A stretch of DNA of 64,000 nt, from contig NZ_CP023694.1 of the NCBI RefSeq assembly GCF_008705135.1, positions 3,949,001 through 4,013,000 of the forward strand, read 5' to 3'. This stretch comes from Streptomyces coeruleorubidus (lineage in GTDB: Bacteria > Actinomycetota > Actinomycetes > Streptomycetales > Streptomycetaceae). Below the pieces are notes generated by a model, which worked only from the letters and a program-made list of their open reading frames with translations, was not told the DNA's origin and ran no database searches. Positions 12,659 to 21,488 of this stretch are shown one piece after another. Within the stretch, counting starts at the first letter, position 1. Each line of letters starts with the position of its first letter. The translations under genes and the position numbers were made by a program.

Positions 12659-14268
12659 CCACCGAGTTCAGCGGCAACGCCCAGTCGATGTCGCTCGTGG
12701 GCTTCACGGCGGTGGCCACGATCACCCTGCTGCTGTGCGTGATGACGGGCCCCGACCGCGACGACCTCGACGAGTTCTACACCGGCTACAGCTCGCTGTC
12801 CCCCATGCGCAACGGCCTGGCGATCGCCGGCGACTACATCTCCGCCGCGACCGTCCTCGGCACCGGCGGCGTGATCGCCCTGTTCGGCTACGACGGGACC
12901 GTACTGGCCCTCAGTACGGCGCTGTCGCTGATGCTGCTGATGTTCCTGCTGGCCGAACCGCTGCGCAACGCGGGCCGGTTCACCATGGGCGACGCGCTGA
13001 CCCGCCGTATGCCGGGACGCGGTGTCCGTATCACGGCCTGTGCGGTGACCCTGGCGGCGCTGGTGCCGCTGATGGTGGTGCAGCTCGCGGGCACCGGGCA
13101 GCTGATGGCGTTCGTCCTCGGCTTCTCCGGCGAGTCGTTGCAGACGGGCTGCATCATCGGCGTGGGCGCGCTGATGATCAGTTACGCGGCGATCGGCGGA
13201 ATGAAGGGCACCGCCCTCATCCAGATCCTGAAGATCGTGATGCTGCTCGGCTCCGGCATGGTGGTCGCGGTGCTGATCCTGCACCGGTTCGACTGGGACC
13301 CGGGGGCCCTGTTCAACGCGGCCGCAGCGAACAGCGGTGTGGGATCGGCGTTCCTCTCCTCGGGGCTCCAGTTCGCGAGCGGCCCCAGCCCCGACCTGGA
13401 CATGATCACCGCGCAGCTCACGGTGGTCCTCGGCGGTGGCGTACTGCCGCACGTCACCATGCGCATGTACACCGCCTCCAGTGCCCGGCAGGTGCGGCGG
13501 TCGATGTCCTGGGCGGTGTCGGGCGTGGCACTGTTCGTGCTCGTCATCACGGTCGTCGGGTTCGGCGCGACGGCCCTGGTCGGGCGGGCGGTGATCGCGC
13601 AGGTGGACCCGCAGGGCAACACGGCCTACCTGCTGGGCTCCCAGGCGGCGTTCGGCCCGGACGTCTCGACGGCGGAGACGTTCCTGTTCACGACCGTCAC
13701 CACGGCGGTCTTCCTCACGCTGCTCGCCTCGGTCGCCGGGATGATCCTCGCCTGCGCCAACTCCCTCGCGCACGACGTGTTCGCGGCCCGGGTACGGGAA
13801 ATGTCACCGCGCCGCGAGATGACGGTGGCCCGGGTATCGGCGCTGGCCGTGGGCGCCCCGGCGATCCTCCTGGCCACGCTCGTCCAGCATCGCAGCCTGC
13901 AACCCCTGGTGACGCTGTCCTTCTGCCTGGGCGCCTCGGCCATCGCGCCCGCGCTGGTCTACAGCCTCTTCTGGCGCCGCTACACCCGCACGGGCCTGCT
14001 CAGCACCCTCATCGGCGGCTCGCTGGCCGTCCTGCTGCTGATGCCGGGCACCAACCTGGTCTCCGGCTCACCCGTCTCCGCCTTCCCCGACGCCGACTTC
14101 AACTGGTTCCCGTTCACCACCACGGGCCTGCTCTCCATCCCCCTGGGCTTCGCCTGCGGCTGGCTGGGCACGATGGCCTCCGGCCGCCGCAAGTCGGAGG
14201 AACAGCGCCACGAGTACGAGGCGGTGGAGGGCTGGATCCTGGCGGGCGCGGTGCGCAGGAATCGCTGA
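12655..14268 (+). CDS. Sodium:solute (acetate/monocarboxylate) symporter, ActP-like
   Basis: 537 residues, about 13-14 membrane helices, SSF superfamily. Characteristic sequences are DEFYTGYSSLSPMRNGLAIAGDYISAA, YAAIGGMKGTALIQILKIVML (SSF signature) and PHVTMRMYTASSARQVRRS. It probably imports acetate or a similar monocarboxylate with Na+ or H+. The GTG start at 12655 overlaps the DUF485 stop by 4 bp, with GGGAGGAAA upstream, so the two genes are coupled. Confidence 0.88.
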   Translation: MTTEFSGNAQSMSLVGFTAVATITLLLCVMTGPDRDDLDEFYTGYSSLSPMRNGLAIAGDYISAATVLGTGGVIALFGYDGTVLALSTALSLMLLMFLLAEPLRNAGRFTMGDALTRRMPGRGVRITACAVTLAALVPLMVVQLAGTGQLMAFVLGFSGESLQTGCIIGVGALMISYAAIGGMKGTALIQILKIVMLLGSGMVVAVLILHRFDWDPGALFNAAAANSGVGSAFLSSGLQFASGPSPDLDMITAQLTVVLGGGVLPHVTMRMYTASSARQVRRSMSWAVSGVALFVLVITVVGFGATALVGRAVIAQVDPQGNTAYLLGSQAAFGPDVSTAETFLFTTVTTAVFLTLLASVAGMILACANSLAHDVFAARVREMSPRREMTVARVSALAVGAPAILLATLVQHRSLQPLVTLSFCLGASAIAPALVYSLFWRRYTRTGLLSTLIGGSLAVLLLMPGTNLVSGSPVSAFPDADFNWFPFTTTGLLSIPLGFACGWLGTMASGRRKSEEQRHEYEAVEGWILAGAVRRNR

Positions 14269-14843
14269 CAGGGTGGCACGGCGGCCGACGACAGCGTCGG
14301 AAACGCGCGCTGGTCCGCCGCCGGCAGGCGGCGGCGCCAACACGCTCCCACCGGCCGGCGGTCGGCGACGCCCCGCCGGCGCCCCGCGGCAGCGGCGGCG
14401 GCCAGCGGACGGCAGGAGGCAGGAGGCAGCCTCTGCAACGCGCGCCGGCCGGCCGACGGCCCAGGGCGGCCTTAACCCCCAGCCGCCAGCCGCCAGCCGC
14501 CAGCCGCCGTTCGGCGATGCCCGCCAGCACCGCGCGGGAGCGACGGCCAACGGACAGCAGGCAGCAGGCAGCAGGCAGCAGCCTCGGCAACGCCCGCCGG
14601 TCCGCCGACGCTCCCCGGCGGCCCCAATACCCATCCGACGGCCAGCGGTCGGCGACGCCCGCCGACGTCACGCAGAAGCGACGGTCAACGGACGGAAGGC
14701 GACAGCGTCGGCAACGCCCGCTGGGCGGCCGGTGGTGGCGGCGGCGCCGATGGGGGCGGTGGATGGACGGCGGCGCCGCGCCAAAGCGCCGCGGCCGATG
14801 TCACCCGGTCGCCGCCCTGCCCCGCCACGCCGCGCGCCTCGCC
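14269..14843. repeat. Non-coding degenerate tandem repeat between convergent genes
   Basis: About 575 bp without a credible gene. Three to four diverged copies of a unit of roughly 135-150 bp are visible. Submotif A, GGTCGGCGACGCCC, recurs near 14360, 14508 and 14647. Submotif B, GCGACGGCCAACGGAC, recurs near 14396, 14540 and 14679. Submotif C, CAGCCTCGGCAACGCCCGC, recurs near 14297, 14428, 14579 and 14704. Nested microrepeats occur: CAGGCAG-type triplets (14556-14583) and CCAGCCG units (14480-14505). Open frames here follow the repeat, not codon bias. Confidence 0.7.
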
Positions 14844-15731
14844 TCACTCCGCCGTCGCCCTCCCCGCCCACGCCGTCAGGCTGGTGTGTACGCGGTCGAT
14901 GTGTGCCCGTACGTCGTCCGCGCGCTCGGCGTGCTCACGCAGCACTCGTTGTGTCTCCTGTTCGACGGACTCCGCGTGCCCGCGGGCCTCGGCGAGCAGC
15001 TCCGCGGCGCGTGCGGCAGCCTCTTCCTGCTGGTCCCGGGCGGAGTCGTCGGCGTCGGCGAAGGCCTGCTCGGCCTCGGTCAGCGCGCCCTCGGCGCGCG
15101 TCACCGCTTCCGCGTGGTGGGTGTCCAGCGCGGCCGCCCGGGCGGCATACTCCTCGTCCAGCTCAGCCCACCGCTCGGCGTGTTCCTTGGCCTGCTCGGC
15201 CAGCATTCCGGAGGTACGCTGCCGCATCTCCCGCAACGCGGCCAGCGCCTCGCCCCGCTGCTCCCCGGCCTCCCGGCCGGCCACGGCCCGGATCTCGTCG
15301 GCTTCGGCGCGCGCCGCGAGCAGCCGCTGCCGGGCGCGTTCGTCCGCGTCGGCGCGTACGGCCTCGGCGTGCGCCTGCGCGGACTCGCGCACGCCGGCCG
15401 CGGACGCGCCCGCCCCGTCCACCAGCTGCCGCGCCTCCCGCCGCGCCCCCTCCCGCACGGCCGCCGCCTCCTCCTGGGCGAGGTCGAGGAGCCGCCGGGC
15501 CCGCTCCCCGAGCGACTCGTAGGTCTGCGGGACCAGCCCCGCGACGGCCTCCCGCAGCCGCTCCAGTTCCGCGTCCATCTGCCGGGCGAGCACCGTCAGC
15601 CGCGCGGCCCTCTCCCAGGCCGCGTCACGGTCCTCGGACAGGGCCTCGGCGTACTCGTCGACCTGCTCGGGACGGTAACCGCGCCCCCGCACGGCCTGGA
15701 AGCCGTGCGGGGACACCGATGCGCTGCTCAT
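14844..15731 (-). CDS. DivIVA-like coiled-coil cytoskeletal protein
   Basis: 295 residues. The short N-terminal HGFQAVRGRGYRPEQVDEYAEAL (about 9-31) matches the membrane- and curvature-sensing DivIVA N-domain. Everything after it is heptad-rich Ala/Glu/Arg coiled coil (about 35-285). Streptomyces has several such proteins (DivIVA, Scy and FilP families) acting in tip growth; homologues are often called cellulose-binding protein. ATG 15731 has a GGAGAGGGG site upstream. The exact role is inferred from architecture only. Confidence 0.75.
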   Translation of the reverse strand: MSSASVSPHGFQAVRGRGYRPEQVDEYAEALSEDRDAAWERAARLTVLARQMDAELERLREAVAGLVPQTYESLGERARRLLDLAQEEAAAVREGARREARQLVDGAGASAAGVRESAQAHAEAVRADADERARQRLLAARAEADEIRAVAGREAGEQRGEALAALREMRQRTSGMLAEQAKEHAERWAELDEEYAARAAALDTHHAEAVTRAEGALTEAEQAFADADDSARDQQEEAAARAAELLAEARGHAESVEQETQRVLREHAERADDVRAHIDRVHTSLTAWAGRATAE

Positions 15732-15873
15732 GCTGGGGCCCCTCTCCACCACGCCGACGCGCGATCGAGCGCGAAATGGGATGATTCCGCGCACATCTTT
15801 GTGGATCAGGCGGAAGCGTTCCTAACGCGACACTCCGCACAGAGGTCACGGGCCCGGCCCGGCCGTACAGCGG

Positions 15874-16335
15874 TCAGCCCCACGTGGTGCCCGCGGGCTC
15901 CTTGATCGTCGTGTTGATGCGGTTGAACAGGTTCGTGACCGCGACGGTGAGGATCAGCGCCGAGATCTCCTTCTCGTCGAAGTGGTCGGCCACCTCGTCC
16001 CACAGCGCGTCCGGAACCGACTCCTCCGAAAGATCCGAGAGCCGCGTCATCGCCTCCGTCAGCTTCAGCGCGGCGCGCTCGGCGTCCGAGAAGAAGGGCG
16101 CGTGCCGCCAAGCGGCGACGGCCGCGATGCGCTCCTCGCTCACCCCGGCCTTGCGGAGGTTGTCGGTGTGCCCGTGCACGCAGGCCCCGCAGCCGTTGAT
16201 CTGACTGGCCCGCAGCCCGACGATCTCCGCCACGTCCTGCCGGAGCCCGCCCTCCCCGATCGCCTGGAAGAGGGTGCCGATGCCCTTCATCGCACCGGGA
16301 AGGACGTACGCCGGGTTGGTCATCCGTGCCTGCAT
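15874..16335 (-). CDS. AhpD/carboxymuconolactone decarboxylase-like alkylhydroperoxidase
   Basis: 153 residues with the AhpD-like thiol motif: CGAC at residues 49-52 followed by His56 (CGACVHGH), preceded by EIVGLRASQINGC. Proteins of this family act as peroxidase-coupled thiol carriers or hydroperoxidases. AGGAGG lies about 8 nt upstream of the ATG at 16335. It stands alone between the coiled-coil gene and the SUKH-4 operon terminator. The substrate is not predictable. Confidence 0.85.
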   Translation of the reverse strand: MQARMTNPAYVLPGAMKGIGTLFQAIGEGGLRQDVAEIVGLRASQINGCGACVHGHTDNLRKAGVSEERIAAVAAWRHAPFFSDAERAALKLTEAMTRLSDLSEESVPDALWDEVADHFDEKEISALILTVAVTNLFNRINTTIKEPAGTTWG

Positions 16336-16415
16336 GATCTCTGCCTCCTGCGTCTGCGGTGATGCGCTGTCACCTCACTGACGGAGCGGCGCGGGAATGT
16401 GTGACAGCCCGGCAC

Positions 16416-16459
16416 GAAAAAGCCGGACCCGGCGGCCTCACGACCGACCGGACCCGGCT
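16416..16459 (-). terminator. Intrinsic terminator of the WHH/SUKH-4 operon
   Basis: The arms AGCCGG..CCGG (16421-16432) and CCGG..CCGGCT (16448-16459) form a 12-bp stem with two mismatches. On the minus strand they are followed by a T5 run (A5 at 16416-16420 on plus). It lies 26 bp after the stop of the 16485 gene. It is one of few canonical U-tract terminators in the window. Confidence 0.75.
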
Positions 16460-16484
16460 CTCAGGACACCTCAGCGGCGGCGCG

Positions 16485-19433
16485 TCACAGCAGTCCGTCC
16501 CACATCTGCTCCAGCAGCACCGACCACCAGCTCTCCGGCGACCCCAGCGCCGCCGGGTCGAGCGCGGCCAACTGGGCCTGGAAGTCGACGGTCCAGCGCC
16601 CCGCCTGCTCCTGGTTCAGCCCGAACCGCAGCCGCCACATCCGCCCGAGCAGCGCCAGGCAGCGCGCGAACTCCGGCAGCCCGGTGTTCACGAACTGCGG
16701 CGGGACGGGCGCCCCGCCCGGCCCCGCCTCCACCGGCACGGCGACGATGTTCGCCGTGCCGTACTGCACGCAGATCGCCTTGCCGAAGTCGCTGCCCATC
16801 ACCAGGTAGGAACCCGCGTCCGAGGCCGGCTGCACACCGCGCTCGGCCGCCAGCTCCGCCAGCGTCGGCACGGGCCTGCCCGGCTGCGCCTGCGCCCAGA
16901 AGAAGGGGCCCATGTCCATCGGCAGGCCCGCCGCCACCAGCGTGTGCGCCACGACCGGCGGCACACCCTGCCGGGACACTGCGGCCTGCTCGAACCGGAA
17001 CACCCCCGGCCCGAACGCGGCCGCCAGCTCCTGCGCGATGGCCTCCGGCGGGATCGGCGGCACCGCCGGCACCGGCGGCAACGGCGCCCGCACCGGGGCC
17101 GGACGCGCCGGGCCGTCCGCCACCTGGTGCAACTCGCCCTGGTGGACCAGCAGTTGCCGCATACCCTGCTGCCGGCTCGCGTGGTCCGTACCGTACGGCG
17201 CGATGCTCGTGATCCGCGCCTGCGGCCACTGCTCCCGGATCATCCGCGCGCAGTACGCACCCGGCAGCTCACACGACTCCAGCTCGGTGTGCAGCTCCAG
17301 CACCTGGTCCGGGGGCACGTTCATGGCCCGCAGCTCGTGGAAGATCTGCCACTCCGGATGCGGCGTACCCGGCGCCGAACGCCGGATCAGCTGCTGCTCG
17401 GAACCGTCCTGCGCGCGGTAGCGCAGCACGGCCTGGTAGCCGGGGCCGACCGTCGGCTGCCCGGCGGGCTGCTGCGGATAGCCGTACGCCGGAGGCTGCC
17501 CGGGGCCGGGCTGACCGGGCGGCGGCATCGCACCGGGCGGCATGGCGCCGGGCGGCATCGCACCCGGTGGCATCGCACCCGGTGGCATCCCACCAGGCGG
17601 CATCGCCCCGGGCGGCATCGGCGGCGCACCGGGCACGCCAGGAGCGCCCTGGGCGCCCGGGACACCCGGGGCAGCGGGTGGCGCCCCGGGGGCCTGCGGC
17701 GGCGGAGGCACGCCGGGGCCGCCCGCCGGAGGCGTGGCCAGCATGGTCTCCGCGTGATGCACGGGACCCGGGCCGCCGGGAACACCCGGGGCGCCAGGGG
17801 CACCCGGCGCACCAGGCGGGTTCGGCGTACCCGGAGGCTGCGGAGCACCAGGCGCACCAGGCGCGCCCGGAGGCCCCGGAGGCTGCGGTGCACCCGGACC
17901 GGACCGACCGGGATCGGCCAGCATCGTGGCGGCATGGTGAACACCACCGGGCGGCGTACCACCAGGGACGCCGGGCGGGTTCGGAGCACCCGGAGGCTGC
18001 GGCGCACCAGGAGGACCCGGAGGCTGCGGCGCACCAGGAGGACCCGGCGGCTGCTGGGGAGGCAGCGGAGCACCAGGCCCCTCGTTACCCGGACCTCCAG
18101 GACCCCCAGGGCCACCGGACCCCTCAGGCCCGAGCGCCGACACGAGCTGCGTAGGCACGTAACCCCCCGCAGGGGTACCCGGCGCACCGGGCCCCGACGG
18201 CGGAGGCGGCGTACTGCCCGGCCGGACACCCGGCGTCCCCGGGGCGCCCGGCGGAGGCGGCGTCGTCGGCCCCGCGCCCCGTCCACGACCCGGCGGTGGA
18301 GCCGCCTTGCTGGTCGCGGCGTCGGCGATGTCCCCGGCGTTCGGCGCGAGCGGCCGCTCAGGCACACCCGGCCCGTTCGGCGGCTGCGGAACACCGGCGG
18401 GAGCAGGCCCGGAAGCCGCCCCACCCCCCGCAGACCCCACAGCCCCACCGTCGGCACCCTGCGGCGGATACCCGTACGGCTGCCCGCCCGGCCCAGGCGG
18501 AGGCGTGCTGCCCAGCGGCACACCACCGGGCGGCGTACCCGGCACGCCAGGAGCCGGAGCGGCACCCGCCGACCCCGGCGGATAGCCGTAGCCCGGCCCA
18601 CCAGGCGAAGCCGCACCCGCACCCGCACCGCCCTGCGCGTTCGGATCGTCGATCGCCGGTGAGACCGCCGTCGGCGGAAGCTGGCTGCCGCCCGACAGCA
18701 GCGCCGTCTTGGCCTCCGGCGTCGTCGGCGGCGGCGTGTCACCGTCGGTCTCGCTCAGCGGCGGCGCGAAGACCGTCGCGGGCAGCGGTACGGAACGGTC
18801 GTCACCGGCATCGCCGTTGGTGTCCGTACCCGCCCAGGGCGTGGCCCCGGCAGGCACACCCGGCGCCTCCGCTCCCCCGCCGTCACTCCCCACCGCAGCA
18901 GGCCAGGACGTACCGGAAGCGGAATCACCCCCTGCAGCACCGGCAGCGGCAGAGCCCGAAGCACCAGCCGGGTCGGCGGCGGAAGCCGACGCGGCACCCG
19001 CCCCCGCCCCCGCTCCCGAACCCGCACCGGCCCCCCGCCGATCCGGAATCCCCAGCTTGTCGGCCGCGTCCTGCAACCACTCCGGCGGAGTCAGCAGGAA
19101 GGACGTCTGGTTCAGATCCACCCGGGCCGCCGCGGCCGGCGCCGGCTCCTCCGCCGTGTCCGGACGGCCGTACTCCTCCTCGTACCGGCGGATCACCTCA
19201 CCCACCGGCAGCCCGGGCCACAGCGTCGCCTCACCGCTGTCCCGCGCGATCACCAGCCGCTGCGCGCCACCGTCGGAACGCGGCCCGTCCGCCCGGTCCT
19301 CGGCCCACACCACGAACCCCAGGTCGAACTCCCGCACCCGCACCTCACGATGCTGGTACGACGGCACGTCCCCGTTGATCCACTCTTCCGCGCGCTCCTG
19401 CGCCTGCGCGAAGGTCACCATCGCTGACGTCAC
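16485..19433 (-). CDS. Multidomain protein: Imm35-like, collagen-like Pro/Gly linker, deaminase-like, SUKH-4
   Basis: 982 residues. The N-terminal ~90 residues resemble Imm35/YrhB immunity domains (AEEWINGD...VIRRYEEEYGR). Residues ~125-660 are Ala/Gly- then collagen-like GXX and MPPGA repeats. Residues ~660-755 resemble a toxin-type nucleic-acid deaminase: QQLIRRSAPG...IFHELRAM...ELESCELPGAYC with Cys721 and Cys728; the usual HxE is altered (F698-H-E700). Residues ~795-982 match SUKH-4. There is no signal peptide. The GTG start overlaps the upstream gene's stop (GTGA); ATG 19421 is an alternative with a better-spaced GGGGGAG. It may be an antitoxin scaffold or an inactivated toxin-immunity fusion. 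Confidence 0.8.
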   Translation of the reverse strand: MTSAMVTFAQAQERAEEWINGDVPSYQHREVRVREFDLGFVVWAEDRADGPRSDGGAQRLVIARDSGEATLWPGLPVGEVIRRYEEEYGRPDTAEEPAPAAAARVDLNQTSFLLTPPEWLQDAADKLGIPDRRGAGAGSGAGAGAGAASASAADPAGASGSAAAGAAGGDSASGTSWPAAVGSDGGGAEAPGVPAGATPWAGTDTNGDAGDDRSVPLPATVFAPPLSETDGDTPPPTTPEAKTALLSGGSQLPPTAVSPAIDDPNAQGGAGAGAASPGGPGYGYPPGSAGAAPAPGVPGTPPGGVPLGSTPPPGPGGQPYGYPPQGADGGAVGSAGGGAASGPAPAGVPQPPNGPGVPERPLAPNAGDIADAATSKAAPPPGRGRGAGPTTPPPPGAPGTPGVRPGSTPPPPSGPGAPGTPAGGYVPTQLVSALGPEGSGGPGGPGGPGNEGPGAPLPPQQPPGPPGAPQPPGPPGAPQPPGAPNPPGVPGGTPPGGVHHAATMLADPGRSGPGAPQPPGPPGAPGAPGAPQPPGTPNPPGAPGAPGAPGVPGGPGPVHHAETMLATPPAGGPGVPPPPQAPGAPPAAPGVPGAQGAPGVPGAPPMPPGAMPPGGMPPGAMPPGAMPPGAMPPGAMPPPGQPGPGQPPAYGYPQQPAGQPTVGPGYQAVLRYRAQDGSEQQLIRRSAPGTPHPEWQIFHELRAMNVPPDQVLELHTELESCELPGAYCARMIREQWPQARITSIAPYGTDHASRQQGMRQLLVHQGELHQVADGPARPAPVRAPLPPVPAVPPIPPEAIAQELAAAFGPGVFRFEQAAVSRQGVPPVVAHTLVAAGLPMDMGPFFWAQAQPGRPVPTLAELAAERGVQPASDAGSYLVMGSDFGKAICVQYGTANIVAVPVEAGPGGAPVPPQFVNTGLPEFARCLALLGRMWRLRFGLNQEQAGRWTVDFQAQLAALDPAALGSPESWWSVLLEQMWDGLL

Positions 19434-20434
19434 TCCCCCACGGCCGAGGACGACACCGCGCCCACCGGCACCACACGCGCGAACCCGCCGTCCACCATCA
19501 AGTTCGCCACCGTCTCCAACTCCGGCGGATCACCGGCCAGCCGCGACAGGAAGACATCGAAGTCGTCCCCGCACGGCAGCAGCAACCGTTCCACCCGATC
19601 CGCCGGCGGCACCGAGGGATCCACGTCCCGCGCGTCGTCGTACGCGCAGAACCACACCGAACCGATCCGGTCCCCCTTGACCTTCACCGCCAGCAGCCCG
19701 CCCTGCACGAAGGCGACCCCCAGGTAGTCCTTGGTCAGATGGTCACGCAGACACTTGTTGACGTACACCAGGTCGTTCACGGCCGCCTCGTCCCGCACGG
19801 TGAAGAACGGCTGGTCGACCAGCAGCCCCAGCTCCGCGTCCAGCGCGGCACCCACCGGCGCACAGCCCCCCGCCGCCTTCAAAAACGACCGGTACGGACC
19901 CGGCAGCCGATAGCCGAGATCCTCCTCGACCCCCTGCACCTGCGACTCCGTCACCGCCACACCCGACTTCGGCAGCCCGAAGTGCGCCGGACGCGTCTCC
20001 TGCAACGGCCGCGTGCCCCGCTTGGCATGGTCGACGCCCGACGTCGCCACACCGCCGTGGTGCCGCAGCAACGCCTTCACCTCGACCGGGACCAGCTCCA
20101 GCCGCCGGGAGCCCACCGCGTGGTGCCACGTCCAGCCGTGCGGCGTCGCCACCGCCGGCACCGTGTCCCACAACTCGTGCCCCGACGCCGACAGCGCCAT
20201 GTTCGCCGACACGTAGTCCGTCAGCCGCAACTCGTCGACACCGAAACCCTCCGGCGGCTCCGCGATCTCCGCGGCCGCACGCGCATAGGGCGAGAAGTCG
20301 GGGTAACCACGCTCGTCGACCCGTACCCCTCTCGGGTGACGGGCCGCCCGGACCGGATCCGGGAAATGCACGACCTGCCCGGCGTAGGCCGCGTTCGGCG
20401 GCGCGGCTTGCTGCCCGAGCCGACCTGTCGTCAT
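19430..20434 (-). CDS. WHH-type HNH nuclease-like domain fused to SMI1/KNR4 (SUKH-1) domain
   Basis: 334 residues from ATG 20434, which has AGGGGG about 9 nt upstream (a GTG 7 codons earlier is possible). Residues ~75-130 resemble the WHH nuclease of the HNH/Endo VII fold: Trp103-His104-His105 in HGWTWHHAV, LELVPVEVKALL, then His125-His126-Gly-Gly. The usual acidic residue after WHH and a usual His near 120 are replaced (G107-S108 and K120), so activity is doubtful. Residues ~150-300 form an SMI1/KNR4 (SUKH-1) domain (VEEDLGYRLPGPYRSFLKAAGG...FFTVRDEA). It is first in a two-gene operon. Confidence 0.8.
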   Translation of the reverse strand: MTTGRLGQQAAPPNAAYAGQVVHFPDPVRAARHPRGVRVDERGYPDFSPYARAAAEIAEPPEGFGVDELRLTDYVSANMALSASGHELWDTVPAVATPHGWTWHHAVGSRRLELVPVEVKALLRHHGGVATSGVDHAKRGTRPLQETRPAHFGLPKSGVAVTESQVQGVEEDLGYRLPGPYRSFLKAAGGCAPVGAALDAELGLLVDQPFFTVRDEAAVNDLVYVNKCLRDHLTKDYLGVAFVQGGLLAVKVKGDRIGSVWFCAYDDARDVDPSVPPADRVERLLLPCGDDFDVFLSRLAGDPPELETVANLMVDGGFARVVPVGAVSSSAVGE

Positions 20435-20812
20435 GGCGGTTGCCCCCTGCGGCACTCTGTACGACCCGTATTGACCACCCTTGGCGCACTACGGCCCGTA
20501 TCGACTGTCACGTCTGTCTGTCTCGACTTCACTGCACTTCCCTGCACCCGCCGACCCCACGGATCACCCTCCGGTTCACTGCATCGATCTCCGAACGGAT
20601 CACCGCACGGCCCGCGGTGCCGACAGCCTATGCGGTACGACGACACCGGTCACCGGCACCGGTCAGCCGCCCCTTCCGCTTCTGTGACCAGCCGTCACCC
20701 CACCGTGACGGCACGCCCCGGAACGGGCGTGTCACCGCTCCCCAGCTTCCGCACCAGCCACGGCATTTGGCAGTCTGTGACCCCCGGGGGATGCACGGAG
20801 GGGAATACGATC
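20435..20812. promoter_or_regulatory. Divergent promoter region of the SUKH/deaminase cluster
   Basis: 378 bp, no gene. Two near-identical direct repeats, TACGACCCGTATTGACC (20460-20476) and TACGGCCCGTATCGACT (20490-20506), lie 30 bp apart, about three helical turns. They sit 26-72 bp upstream of the WHH/SUKH-1 start. A shared regulator could bind here; none is adjacent. The rest is unremarkable apart from CCGGTCACCGGCACCGG-type short repeats near 20646. Confidence 0.5.
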
Positions 20813-21403
20813 ATGAACGCGACACAGACGGGACCACACACCGGCAGGTCCGCCGACCCACGAAACGGCGACCCCCGGGGCAGTGCCCCACAAGGCGGCG
20901 ACCCACGCACCGGCGCCCCCCGAAGCGGCGACCCCCGCATCGGCTGGAGCGCCACCGAAGCGCCCCACGCCCCCGTCCTCCACCACCGCCGCGACGGCAT
21001 CCTCCCCACCGTCGCCGCCGCCCTCTCCGTCCGCGGCGCCACCCTCACCGGCACCGCCGCCCGCGGCGACGCACCTCCCGCCCTGCACCCCCTCGTCCAG
21101 GACTTCCTGGACACCCTCACCAGCGCCCAGCGCGACCGCTTCACCGGCCGCTGTGCCGAGACCATCCTCATCTCCCGGCACATCACCGCCGCCGACGCCG
21201 CCCGCAGCAAACGCGCCGCCCGCAAACCCATGACCAACGGCGAGGCCCGCAAAGCCCTCAAGCAGGCCAAACTCACCGCCCGCCGCATCCGCGAGGACGG
21301 CGACCCCCTCCACGGCAGCTTCGCCACCCCCTGCCGCGCCTGCACCGCGCTCAGCGCCCACTTCGGCGTCCGCATAGTCGACCCTGCGGCCACGACCGGC
21401 TGA
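20813..21403 (+). CDS. YwqJ-type nucleic-acid deaminase family protein
   Basis: 196 residues. The disordered N-terminus has repeated GDPR units (19-43). The deaminase-fold core has a zinc site of Cys114-Ala-Glu116 and Pro173-Cys174-Arg-Ala-Cys177, all intact. MTNGEARKALKQAKLTAR and the core resemble the YwqJ deaminase family, known as toxin tips in polymorphic toxins. There is no leader, PAAR, RHS or WXG module, so it is not an obvious secreted toxin. AGGGG lies 9 nt before ATG 20813. It is followed by a SUKH-3 immunity gene. Confidence 0.82.
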   Translation: MNATQTGPHTGRSADPRNGDPRGSAPQGGDPRTGAPRSGDPRIGWSATEAPHAPVLHHRRDGILPTVAAALSVRGATLTGTAARGDAPPALHPLVQDFLDTLTSAQRDRFTGRCAETILISRHITAADAARSKRAARKPMTNGEARKALKQAKLTARRIREDGDPLHGSFATPCRACTALSAHFGVRIVDPAATTG

Positions 21404-21488
21404 CGCACCCCACCCCCCACGCACACCGGAACAACACCCCTCGGCGCGCACCCCACGCCGCCCATGACCTCGACGAGACGAAGGGCAG

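Noticed and set aside
14273..15784. 503-codon frame across the repeat region
   Set aside because: It follows repeat DNA and the antisense of the DivIVA-like gene. No ribosome binding site and no recognisable domain.
12735..15905. 1,056-codon plus-strand frame
   Set aside because: Another frame of the acetate-type symporter that runs on through the tandem repeat and antisense to the coiled-coil gene; Arg/Gly/Pro-rich without motifs.
16359..18662. 767-codon Arg-rich plus-strand frame
   Set aside because: Antisense to the Pro/Gly repeats of the SUKH-4 protein. Repeats on one strand give repeats on the other.
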